A stretch of DNA of 64,000 nucleotides from contig OY829326.1 of assembly GCA_963691655.1 (NCBI GenBank), positions 24,974,878 to 25,038,877 on the forward strand, given 5' to 3'. Position 1 is the stretch's first letter; every line of letters begins with the position of its first letter. The notes under the pieces were generated by a model. That model was not told the origin of the DNA. It worked only from the letters and a program-made list of their open reading frames with translations, and did not search any database. Below, piece after piece: positions 45,201 to 56,245 of the stretch. The position numbers and the translations under genes were made by a program. This DNA comes from Toxonevra muliebris (Eukaryota; Arthropoda; Insecta; Diptera; Pallopteridae).

Positions 45201-48200
45201 CTTAATGATTAAGGATCATCAAGCAACTGTAATGGAATTGGAAGAAAAAAGAATATAACATAAGCAATGGGAATGGTCAATGCAAAAGAAAACAAACATG
45301 CAAAATACTATAAATATATTTATTTTTTTGTTTGAGCTATCAATAATAAGGTTCAATGAAGTTAATAACTTTGGCTATAAATCATTTAACAACTAACGAT
45401 GGTTCAAGTGTTGGCAAACCATCAGCAATAGTACAAAAAAAATCGAACAAACCAAACTAACTTTAAATGGAAAGCATTAAATTGCAATAAATCGTATTGC
45501 TCTTCGTTATTTTTCCATGTTCTTTCGCTCTTCTGCTTGCTGTTCCCACATATTTACAACAATAATTTCTTGTCAAACTAATTCCATTCATCTTGCTTCA
45601 TCGAATTACATCGAGTTCTGACAGAGTCCTACCAGTTATAAGCGTTCAAAGCAAAGCGAGCGGCAACAGAAGTGCAGTAAATTACAGTCGTTCAACTGTA
45701 AAATATTCCATTCATAAAGAATATCTTACAAAAATCTCCTTTATTGATGACAAAATCCAAACTGAGTTGAAGCATTATTCTGTGGAAAAGTTTTCTATTT
45801 CTTTTACTGCCATTACATTGCTTAATACGCTGCCATGCCATTTATGCTACAATATTTAATATTTATTTGCAGTTCTATATTTTAAAAGGCTACATGAAAT
45901 ACTAAGTACTTATTTATATAAATTTTTCGACAAAAATCATATTGAAATTATTAAAAATTTAACTTTGTTTGATACAAATGATTATGAATAGTTCTATTCA
46001 GTGGGAATTTCGCAATGGCAATACACTACTTTTTTCGATATTTACACAGCTCTATACACTTTTCATGTAAAGTGTGGATTTACACACTAAGTGAATTTTT
46101 CACAATTTTCTCTGGAGCGAAGAGAGAGAGAAAAATACAAAATATATATATATTTTTTTTTTTGGTGCAATACGAACAACTCAACAAACAATTTCGTGAA
46201 ATAAAGCGTTTTCCAATTAATAAAAGTACATAAGAGAAAGGAAAAATTATGAATATTACATTGTGAAAAACGTGTGGTTTCAAGTCACAAAAACATGAGC
46301 AAATGCAACTTTACCGGATGGATTACCATGCTAAAGAATGGACACGAAAAATTTTGGTCAGTCGGAAATGGTTTTAACAAAAAAGTTATATCTCCAATTT
46401 TTTTTGATGTGTAAACATTTTAGCTCATGGTATGGGCAAAATTTTAAATTTGTAAAATGCAAGAATAACTGTAACGTAAGATGTAAGATAACTGTAACGT
46501 CCAGTTCCCCTCTCGCTCACACTACTGCGCTGCATGACTGTGTTACTCTAAACAACAAAGAGAAGAAGAGAGGGAGAAATTAAAATACGAGCGGAGTTTG
46601 TTAGTTTATGTTTCGATCAATTTACTCACACATATTTGTACATACGAAAACAAAATGTGTGTGTAGATTTATTCGTGGCAAAATTATTTGTTGGTGTTAA
46701 ACGTATGCAGATCGACAAGCAGAGAAGTCGCCGTAGCAAACACAGGCGTTTGATAGGTTTTGCATTCGGTTAGTTAGATTGGATTAAAATTAAATATTTT
46801 TTAAAATATAAAAAACAATACAAAATGATAAGAAATTTAGTGATAATAATAGCAAACCACGGCATTATAAAAATTTTGCTTTGTACATTAACCTTAACAC
46901 TTTCTTTATCTATGTAAATAGCAAAAATGTTAAACAGAAAAAATTAAACTTATTTATTATAAAATCACTTATTCACTTCAATAAAAATATATTGGTTCTT
47001 ATTTTTATTAAATGCAGTGCTTTTAAAAAGTAGTGGAGTGACTGGTCACCCCTATTGCCTTTCCAAGGTTAAATCCGGAAAGCACTTATCGTACCCTGAG
47101 AATTGATTTGACGTATGTGTGTACAAATTCATATACCTATACGCCAAATCAATTCTCAAGCGAAAATTTTTTTAAAATTATCACACCTAATAAAATTTCA
47201 AATTGACAGGAAGAAAAACTTAAAGCGCGTAAAATAAGGTGCTAAATATTTCTGCTATCACAACAAATATATGCGATATGGAGTACAAATCTGCATTTGC
47301 AATGATGCAAGACCATTTGCAATTTATAGTGAATTGGGATATTATATATAAAAGATAATGATATCTAATAAATTTTTAAGTTTGTAAAAGAATTGCTTCA
47401 ATTTGAATTATTTACCTAAGAATATAGATTATACATCAAATCCCTATATATGGCTATACGCTTATGAATATGGCATTCAGTTGGCTTAACTGTTTACACA
47501 TAAAATATCTTGCGTGCCTTGCACGCATGCATTGTTTTTTTTTTTTTTTTGTTGTTGTTTAATTCAAAGTTCCACAAAGTGACAATCACAGCTATCTGTG
47601 ATATCATTTCCTTTTCCAGCAACCCATTATTTCATATGAGCGTGCACACACAGTTCCCCTCTTTTGTCATCCGAAAACGCAAACTACTTCGTTTTCATAC
47701 CGGCAAGTAACAAAATAAAGAAAAAGAGGAAGTGAAATGAAAAAAGTGAACAAAAAGAAACAAATTCAGAAATGTTTGATATTATTTTGTATATTAATAC
47801 TTTGATTCTACTATTTATATTTAACTTAATAGTTGATTGAACTGGTAGAAATTTTAACTAAAAATCTCTTGTATGAGGCAGGAAGAAATGAAAATCAGCT
47901 TCAATGCGAAGAAATCGCCACAGTGTGTGCCTCTTTGTGTTTTCGAAATTCGCTGCAGAGACGCATCAAAAATGTTCCGAATTCGCATTGATAATAGCTT
48001 TAAACCGCAAAATCGACAAATTGTTAAAAACTATTACTAAAAAAAAAAAGAATGTAAAATACCATTTTCAAAGAACTTTAGTTCAAATAAAGTTTAACAG
48101 TGTTTTTTTTTTTGCCTTTGGTTAATTTCTCGACTACCTTGTACTATCAAAAACTTTAACATTAGGAATCACTTAAGATAATGCTTTTTATTAATTATTT

Positions 48201-48751
48201 GGTTAGTTTAAGCTAGCGAATTTCCAACTAAAACTTCACCATCCTAGTTTTCCTCACGAGGAATAATTCAACTACTAAATAAATTTACTAGTCTAGATTA
48301 TATTTGACGTAAACTAACCAGAACCTCATCCAAACTACGAAAAACCCGAAAATCAAAGTAGGGGAGGCACGGGTTTGTCACGAATTCGGAAAGGGGGGCA
48401 TAGAGTGAGCACAATTGAGAACCTCTGCTCTAAAATTTCTCAGTATTATAAAATTTATTTTACATAAGTGCATTTTCGTATTACATAATAGAATTTTGAA
48501 GCATATACAAAAAGTTTTACTTCCAAGAAGTTTTTCTCTAAACAATAATTTCTATAAAATCCCACAATGAAACTTAAGAACATTAACAAATTACCAGAAA
48601 CTCAATACAGTGTCATTAGTTAGAAAAACAGCATACACAAATAACCAAAAATTTGCATTACAAAATATAAATTTGATAACAAAATACTTATATGTATATT
48701 TTAAAGCTTAATTAAAAATCAATCATACGCTTCATTGTGTCCCAGTGTAAA
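45201..48751. other. Region upstream of Lkr without recognised gene
   Basis: No coding gene is supported. Two less AT-rich patches stand out: 45590-45720, and 46490-46760 with CTCTCGCTC and GAGAAGAAGAGAGGGAG (GAGA-type runs). Either could hold promoter elements or a non-coding leader exon of Lkr. A small hairpin lies at 47097-47158. Confidence 0.4.
47097..47158. repeat. 62-nt inverted repeat
   Basis: TGAGAATTGATTTG, then A, then CGTAT is followed after about 20 nt by its inverse, ATACG, C, CAAATCAATTCTCA, with one mismatch in about 20 pairs. It is compact and symmetric, resembling a minimal MITE or a structured RNA. The flanks show no clear target duplication. Confidence 0.65.
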
Positions 48752-48753
48752 TA

Positions 48754-49413
48754 CCCAGCGGTTTTTCAGACAAGTGCTTGAAAATTAAGTGCTCAAAAAG
48801 TGCTGCAAGTGCACCATTTCAACTAGAAATTGCAAAGCCACCATGCGAACAACAAATTTGGTTTTCTATTGAGTAATAAAAACGAGTATCGTTCTGCGAG
48901 ACGCTACGAAATATTGACTGAGCGAGAAACGAAGTGAGTTAGTTTTCACGCAACAGCAAAGTAAAGTGGTTGTGAAATTTCACGAAAAGTGTGTGTGTTT
49001 TATTTTATTTCTTTTTTGCAATTGTTTATAAAAAATAAATAAAAATATAATTATATATATATATATATATATTTTGGTTTAAAACAAACAAAAAAGCAAA
49101 AGAAAAGAATAAAATAAAACGACGCAGCAATGAAAAATTATGAATGCATGAATCGATACTCGTTATTTTTTCTCTCTCCTCTCTTTCTCAACTAAAGTAA
49201 GCACGAAGCAGCGAATGAATGAGCGGAAGTGCCTATCTAACGCATTCTTTCTTGCGCTTGTTTAGCGCTAAAAGTATTGCACTAAACAAGTGCTTGTCTC
49301 CTACGACATGCAATGTTAAAATTTATATGGAACACATGTGCTTGTAGTGCACTTAAGTGCTTGCAATCAAGCACTTGTTTAGCGCTATTCTAGTGCTTCC
49401 ATTTACCGCTGGG
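48754..49413. mobile_element. 660-bp foldback MITE with CCCAGCGGT termini
   Basis: The ends are CCCAGCGGT and ACCGCTGGG, flanked by TA on both sides (48752-48753 and 49414-49415). Both subterminal regions carry many AGTGCTTG/CAAGCACT words: on the left CAAGTGCTTG, AAGTGCTC and AAGTGCTGCAAGTGCAC; on the right CAAGTGCTTG, AGTGCACTTAAGTGCTTG and CAAGCACTTG. No ORF is found. TA flanks fit the Tc1/mariner superfamily, but the TA could belong to the terminus. Confidence 0.7.
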
Positions 49414-49415
49414 TA

Positions 49416-52400
49416 TGGACGTACTCATGCATGTGAATGTCTTTGTACGCATATATGATGGTATGTGTGTGTGTGTTTTTACAACACCAACTGTGGTAAA
49501 GCAATCATTACCCATAACCATCTCATTTACATACACACACAGAACTTTTATTGCTTTTAATTTATTTTCTATTTTAAACTGCTCAACCACAAACAAAATA
49601 CAATCATAAACACTTGTGTTCAAGTTTGTCGAAAATTTATATTCTACTGGAACGCATGTGTATAAAATGATAAACTTTATGGTTTTCCAATTCAGTCTTC
49701 TTAATTCTAGTGACATCTTTGTAAAAGTTTTTCAATTTAAAATAAAACTTTTAACATACAACTATAAATAGTTTGGAGAAGGTAGAAATCGAGCAGAACA
49801 TTAACAAACACCCCGTTTAGTGCTTATTGATTGTGATTTTTGAAGCTATTGAAAAACTTTCTTTAAATAATATGCTGGTTTAAAAATTTTAAGATTTAAA
49901 ATAAAAAGAAAATAAAAATCATTTGTAAAAGAGTAGTCAAAAAATTTAAAAAAATTTTTCATTCAATTCAATTATAGAAGTTCAAATTATTATTCTATAC
50001 TACTGTTAATTGACTCTAAACACAAAACAAAACAGTAATCAAGTGAGCAAGTGTCTCTCATTTTCTGATTTCATTACTTGAAAAGTTGAATTTAATCCTA
50101 AATTTAATTCAACTCCAAATACCAATTACACAATTAATATCATTTGAATAACCTTAAATTTGTACACATAGACCAAATATATAGTTAAGAACATAAACAA
50201 ATATAATACATTTACACTTTTGCATATAAATGAGTGAACATGAATAGCATCGTCTTCATCATCATCATTAGCAGCAAGTATCAGTAGCAGCAGCAGTACA
50301 ATGAAATCCGCTTAACAGCCAACAACAGTAGCCATGACAACCAACAGTAGATTGCCAATTTTCACTTCAAATTTACACGTTACGCGTGTATTAATTTTCA
50401 CACACCCACCCACGTTGTAGTGACCTAGCTCTTGCCGACACGTACCCATTTCACTTTAATGTCAATTCATTCGGAAAAAGTAATAATAATAAATTTAGGT
50501 CATAAGTGAATGACAATTTCTGTTTTCTGAAAATAGAGAGAGGAAAATGTTTATAATTTCATTCCGTGAAACTTGTTTAATATTAAAAATTCTGTTTTTG
50601 TTTTATATAAAACATTTAAAAAACTGCGCAATATTTTCTACCATTTATTTATCAGGCTGTTCTTTTTTTTTATTATTAAAAGTGCGCGTAATTAAAAAAA
50701 ACATGGAAGAACAATCATGTAAATACTTAGAAGCTAAAATTTAATAGCATTCTATGAAAAATACTTCTAGGTAAGTGAGTGTATAAACTATAAAATTTTA
50801 TGTGACTTTTTTTTGTACAATATTCCCTACCCATACCTTAATGGAAAAAGCATAAAGCTCAACAATATTTGAATAAGAAAAAATGACATTGTTTGCAATG
50901 AGGGGTTGACGGAAAACACATACAATTCAGTTTATATATTTTCATTTCATTAGTTTTTAAAACCCTCCTGCTTAGTTGAACAGCTAAGTGAAATTACAGA
51001 AACCACCAGATCTCTTCAGACAAGGTTATTTGATAAAACACACAGATACCCAATTCTCTAATTCTAATTTTTGCCGAGGCATGTGATGAACTTTGCAGCG
51101 AATTTCTAACGATATATTCGCGGTTAAATTATACAAATGCTCAGGATAATCTTGTCTCAGAGTGTCAGTAATTACTTTACATTGTCAAAAGGAATCTAAC
51201 TCCCTCCTTGTGTAACTAACGCAACCACATTTTAATTTCATTCAACCTGCAACCAAATCGTTGTTGATCCTTTTTTGGATAGCATGTTTACCATATCGTT
51301 ACCCTGAGATCAGTGGCGGATACAGGAAACATTTTTGGGGAGAGAAATAAAAAATAAAAATTCTTCATATGAACCAAAATGCCAAAACGCGGGCTGGAGC
51401 GTTTTTTTTTCTCGTTCGGGTATCGTTTTTTTTTTTGCTTATTCATATACTTTATTTCAATGACTAACAATTTCAAAGGTATGGCACGTGAAAACTTACT
51501 GGTACGTTACGCATTTTGGGGAAACCCTGTACTTGTAGCAAAGCATTTCACAATTTCTATGATCTATTTCCAAGGTAAAGAATCGTGGAAAATATAACAA
51601 TAGGATACATTTATTCAGTTTTCTGTCTTAGATTGGTTTATAATGGGTCGAGAATTAGTAGAATTTTAAGAATAATTCCTGATTCCTACCCTGTATTCAA
51701 ATTTTCTCTTTCCCATCTGGGATTTTCTTTATATGATGGTTGGAAAAATTATCATTATTCTTATAATTGAAAGTAAATCGTAATAACTAAAAACAACTAT
51801 AACTAATTATGTTCACCTTTTTGCCTGTTTAAGTTATTAAATTGTTAAGTGTTTGAAAATATTTTTTTTTGGGGGGGGGGGGGGGGGGTGTAAGGGGGTA
51901 TCCTGAATTAGAAGGTCCAAAAAAATTCGCTTTTTTCCCCCTAAATCGATATACTACTGAAGAATATATTTACAAAGTTACAAAGGCTAATTCTGAATAC
52001 GAAGCATCAACCGTTATGTTGTGCTCAGATTCGTGTTTCAATTGAAGACTTTGAAGTGCGTTTTCTCCAATTTTTATTTTGACGAATTGACTAAATTAGC
52101 GGGCGTGATAGCAAAAAAAAAAACAACCTATTAAATCGAATCAAATTTTGTTCCTAAAAAGTTGGGTAAAAAGTCTATTTAAATAATTTTTATAGCTCTT
52201 TATAGGGTTTTTTTTTAAACCCGAGAAAAATTATGAATTCACAATTTTTTCTTTTTTTTAATTCGCCCAGAAGAAAATATATAGCAATTAAAAATTCGTT
52301 TAAGTTTTTGTTTCAGTCAAGAATTACGAGCTGGATCTTGCCCACCGACACTCATGAAAAAGACTAATTAATCTGTTGTAGTTTATTATTTTACTGTACA

Positions 52401-52690
52401 ATTTTTTTACATACTTTATTTTTTACAGCTTTTGCTGCCCTGGCATCAAAGAACCAAAGTATACAACAATTTGTGAATGAGAGTTTCATGATTTATAAGT
52501 TTTTTAATGCTGCTGTGTGAAAATTTAATAAGATTTGAACATTAATCCAATTAACTCCCACCCTTCACCCTCTTTCCCTCTTCTTTCTCCCTCCCAATTA
52601 ATATCTCTGCCATTATAATCGATGCCCATGAAAAACGCACACAAAAACCACCTCCTTGAAAATAACAAACTAAAAAAAAAATAACCGAAG
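49416..52690. other. Non-coding upstream region
   Basis: No gene is seen. A CAG/CAT trinucleotide-rich patch lies at 50250-50340. A CAGTGGCGGATAC MITE end lies at 51310. A homopolymer G18 after T9 lies at 51862-51888. The rest is AT-rich. Confidence 0.5.
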
Positions 52691-52694
52691 ACTC

Positions 52695-53560
52695 AATGGA
52701 ATTAATATCATTCTGAGCTGCTTAAATCTTATAAGTAAACATGCTGCTAATGGTTGGAGAGAAAGGAGTATCTGTGTATTTAGTGACAGTCAGGCTGCGC
52801 TTAAATCCTTGCTCAATCCTCTAACCACGTCTAAACTGGCTATGCATTGCAAATCAAGGCTTGATTGTGTTGAAAAACACAATAGCCTGCTGTTGATATG
52901 GGTTCCTGGACACTCAGGAATTTCAGGAAATGAATCAGCTGACCTTCAGGCCAGAAAGGGTTCGGAAACTGGTTTCCTGGGCCCAGAACCTGTACTCTTT
53001 TTGTCGTCTACAGCCATCAAGACCACCATTAATGAGTGGGTCGACTTGACCCACAATCGTAAATGGGAGGACCAGAGGGGCTTTAGACAGACAAAAACCA
53101 TGTTACCTGTTATCTCGAAGCGTCTAACAGACTTTCTGTTATCACTTAACAGAAAGAGTTGTAGGCAGCTGGTGAGATTATATACAGGTCATTTCTCTTG
53201 GGCCAAACATTTGCATATGATTGGCCTAGGAGCTAATGCCTTCTGTGCTTCCTGTGGTTTGAAGGAAGAATGTGAAGAGACGGCGGATCACTTTCTTAGT
53301 GTCTGCCCCGCTTTCTGCCAGATCAGAGTAAGCATATTTGGTACTGGAGTGTTGGGAGACGAACACCTGAGCTCTCTAACACCGCAGGATCTGCTAAGAT
53401 TTATTAATAAATCTGGTAGATTTAAAGAATAGCAAAGGGGAACACAGGATATAGTACAATGGACGTAAAAATTGAACCTGTCTTTCTGGATTCAACAGTG
53501 TTTCCTATAATACTCCGAATAGTCCGAAAATTCACAGAAAAGGATGGTCTAAATTTATTT
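52695..53560 (+). pseudogene. LINE 3' fragment with intact RNase H tail
   Basis: An open frame enters at about 52695 without a start (LNGINIILSCLNLISKHAA) and runs to TAG at 53430. It shows the RNase H blocks FSDSQAALKSL, LIWVPGHSGISGNESADLQAR, then GPEPVLFLSSTAIKT, and a zinc-knuckle-like CASC, about eleven residues, H, four residues, C near the end. This is the C-terminal third of a LINE ORF2 (I/R1/LOA-type, which carry RNase H). Endonuclease and reverse transcriptase are missing (5' truncation). No stop interrupts about 245 codons, so insertion is fairly recent. The copy at 18827-19450 is a decayed sister. Confidence 0.85.
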
Positions 53561-53858
53561 TAAATTTTCTATTGTGTCATAAAATACAAACTTATCAAAC
53601 TTAACCTATTCAAGAATTAATTAATAACATATTAAATCGAATTAATAAGTAAATCCCAGCTGTTACCAAAGTTGAAGAGCAAATACAGGAGTCGGAGCAG
53701 CTATAGCAGCAGGTATTAAAATCGAGCCTAATTTTTTTTTTTTTTTTTGCAGGTTAGTTTTAAGCATTTAAGTTAAGCATTTTTAAACATCAAAGTGACT
53801 TATTTTATCAGAACAATCCAATCGGGCGTTGTCATTTTTTGAGCAATTACTCTTCATA

Positions 53859-53932
53859 TGGGAGTCGAACCTGAGGTAACTGGGATTCCAGTCTAGCACT
53901 CTATAACAAGTCCACCGAGGTCATCTAATGTA
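53859..53932 (-). mobile_element. SINE head fragment (tRNA-like)
   Basis: The minus strand reads GACCTCGGTGGACTTGTTATAGAGTGCTAGACTGG (given here only as the region 53900-53932), followed by the B box GGTTCGACTCCC. It aligns with the tRNA-like head of 22953-23258. The body and tail are absent. Confidence 0.7.
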
Positions 53933-54650
53933 ATAAGTGATAAAAATTGTAACTTAAGTTCACATCGATACTTAACTTAGATATAACATCTAAATACCAA
54001 AATTTAATTTTATCCGTCAAAACACTTACTGAATTTACGAAGCATAAAGCATACTCAAACTTTCCTCAGCCATACGACGAGAGAAAATATGTCACTCGCA
54101 GGCATCTTTCATAATGGTTTTCTCATTTTTTAAACCGCAGACCAGAGCAATTAATTTTAATTTATTAATATTTTAACACATAACGATCCATAATTTAAAA
54201 AAAAAACAATTTTTAATTAAATTTTAATCACCATTATGTGCATCAAATGCTCCTTAAGCTATATACATACATACTGCCAGCATTTCCTTTGGTATACTCT
54301 TTCAGATGGTTATAAACAGTAGGTAACTAAATGTGTTCATGCCAATTTCCTTTTATGCTATTATAAAATGTGTACATATCAAAGAAAACCGAGGTAAATA
54401 CTTAACTAACGAGAGGAACAACAAAGCAAACAGAGTATTTCGAACACTACAACAACAAGAAGAAAAGTAATGGTTTACGTAGCAACCCAGTCGGAAATGT
54501 TTAAGCTTACACACAGAGAAATTTCATAGGAATTACAGTGAATGCAAATTGTTGTTGTAAAAAAATGTAAGGTACATAACTAGTAATATAAGTTAAATTC
54601 ACTATTTCGATTTAGATGGTTTATTGTGTAATGATTGTTTATTATATTTT

Positions 54651-54825
54651 TAGTAGACTATGAAAATTAAACCTAAGCGTTAATTTTTCAAAGTCTTGAC
54701 TACTGTTCCATGTTTTTAGTTAATTTAGATAATGTATAACAGGCTTAAGGAACGTTTATATGTAGCCATCATAACAACAGTGTATACAGAGACGGACAAA
54801 TCAGACGGTTGTCAAAATTGTAGAT
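54651..54825 (+). repeat. Repeat C, first-half fragment
   Basis: GTAGACTATGAAAATTAAAC through GTGTATACAGAGACGGAC and AATCAGACGG matches 24170-24325. The second half is absent. Confidence 0.6.
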
Positions 54826-54945
54826 TTTTCCACATATATGTATTTTGTTATTACTTACATGCTGTTATGAGAGTTATGTATTTCGTTTTTTCTACTTTAT
54901 AAGACGGTAACCAATGACAAATTACATTGTCGTATGTAACTCTTA

Positions 54946-55616
54946 TACCATGTTCCCATTGAACCGAAATTGAGTGGTTTCGGCAAACGGTTTCGAATGA
55001 AACTGCAATCGTTCACATTGGTTCAGCTGGTTTCGATTATGGTTTCGTTTGACAGTTCATTATTTCTTTCTTTTTTTGTAAAATGCCGGCGACTAATATA
55101 ATTATTACTAATTTTGAATAAATTTGAATACGAAAAGAATTCAACTCATAAACAAAATATTTAACAACGAAATAAAAGTGTATAGGAGAAAGTTCAATTG
55201 TTATGTTTTCACTTCAACCGCAGCCACTATGCAGCCTTGCTGTCGCAGCCCCTCCGCCATATACTCATATGTATAACCGTTTTGTTTTGCCCTATGCAGC
55301 TCCTTCACCTCTTCTGCCCATACTTGAGCTCCTTTTCCCGTGCACTACACAAATTACTTTTTAATATCGTTTTTCCACATTAATCAAGTTGTAAGCAAAA
55401 TATAAATGTCAGTAGAAATGTTAAAGCAAATTCATTACAATATTCATTTCAGTGAACATATTCAGGGATGCATTAGATTTTTGTGCGGTTTTGAATGAAA
55501 CCACCTCATTTCCGTGGTTTCGCTTGACATATTTTTATATGCCGAAATTGAGCATTTCAGTCGAAACCATGAAAATGGTCGAAACCAAGCAATTTTAGCT
55601 CAGTGGGAACATAGTA
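54946..55616 (-). mobile_element. PIF/Harbinger-type MITE with TTA duplication
   Basis: TTA flanks both ends (54943-54945 and 55617-55619). The termini are TACCATGTTCCC and GGGAACATAGTA, and inverted similarity continues about 37 bp inward (AAATTG, TGGTTTCG). GGTTTCG/CGAAACC words recur near both ends. Three-base TWA duplications plus an internal Myb/SANT-like relic on the minus strand point to PIF/Harbinger, which encodes such a protein beside its transposase. The transposase itself is absent. Confidence 0.8.
55201..55341 (-). pseudogene. Myb/SANT-like domain relic of a Harbinger element
   Basis: The minus-strand frame reads TGKGAQVWAEEVKELHR, AKQNGYTYEYMAEGLRQQGC, then IVAAVEVKT and a stop at 55201. 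The spacing (W, then L about eight residues on, then the N-G-Y-T-Y helix, then AEGLRQQGC) fits the Myb/SANT-like DNA-binding domain of the second Harbinger protein. Only about 45 codons remain, with a TAG upstream that may be part of an old intron boundary. Not functional as it stands. Confidence 0.5.
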
Positions 55617-56054
55617 TTATTTGGTTTATAGTCTTGCAATCTTAAGTAATGTGAATGTTAATATAATTTCAATGTTATTGCAATAGTTTCATTACTTTAC
55701 AGTTTTTATGAAGTAACTATTTTTTATTAGTTAATTTTACAATATTTTAAAACTTATGTTATTCTAACCAATTTTGTTTTGTTTAGATTTACCTAGAAAT
55801 TTCTTTGTGTGTAAGTGTTTAAGGAATGTGTGTATGTACCAAAAGCTTATGCTCTATTCTGACTTACTTTCACAAACAAATGATTTCTCATTCTTTTGAT
55901 TGAGTTTTGACTGCTACAAAGTGCATGCAGTGCAAACCAAAGAGAAATTAAAAAAAAATCATAGTTCATAATTAATGAAAAAAAAAAAATTTAGTGAAAC
56001 AAAATGCAGAAAATGTGGCACTGTTTTTAAGGTAAAAGGTGACGGCATCGACAG

Positions 56055-56245
56055 TCTAGTAGATGGTGCACTAGACTTTCACCTGGGAGGTTACGTCTTG
56101 GTCTGGTGGTTAATTCTTATATTCCTATCGATATTACAAGAAGTGTTCAAGTACGCCTCTTGATAGACAATGGCAAAGCCACCAAGGATAACAAACTGCC
56201 ACACCACCGTTTGGATCCAGCGTTAAGCTGTAGGTTCACCCAACA
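56055..56245 (+). mobile_element. SINE copy, internally deleted
   Basis: GACAGTCTAGTAGATGGTGC and ACTAGACTTTCACCTGGGAGG match the SINE head, but the B box is deleted. The body then follows the full copy at 22953-23258 (TCTTGGTCTGGTGGTTAATT, GTTCAAGTAC, GCAAAGCCACCAAG, CTGCCACACCAC) to about 56245. Confidence 0.75.

Noticed and set aside
49051..49070. TA dinucleotide run
   Set aside because: An ordinary microsatellite inside the 48754-49413 MITE, not worth a separate feature.
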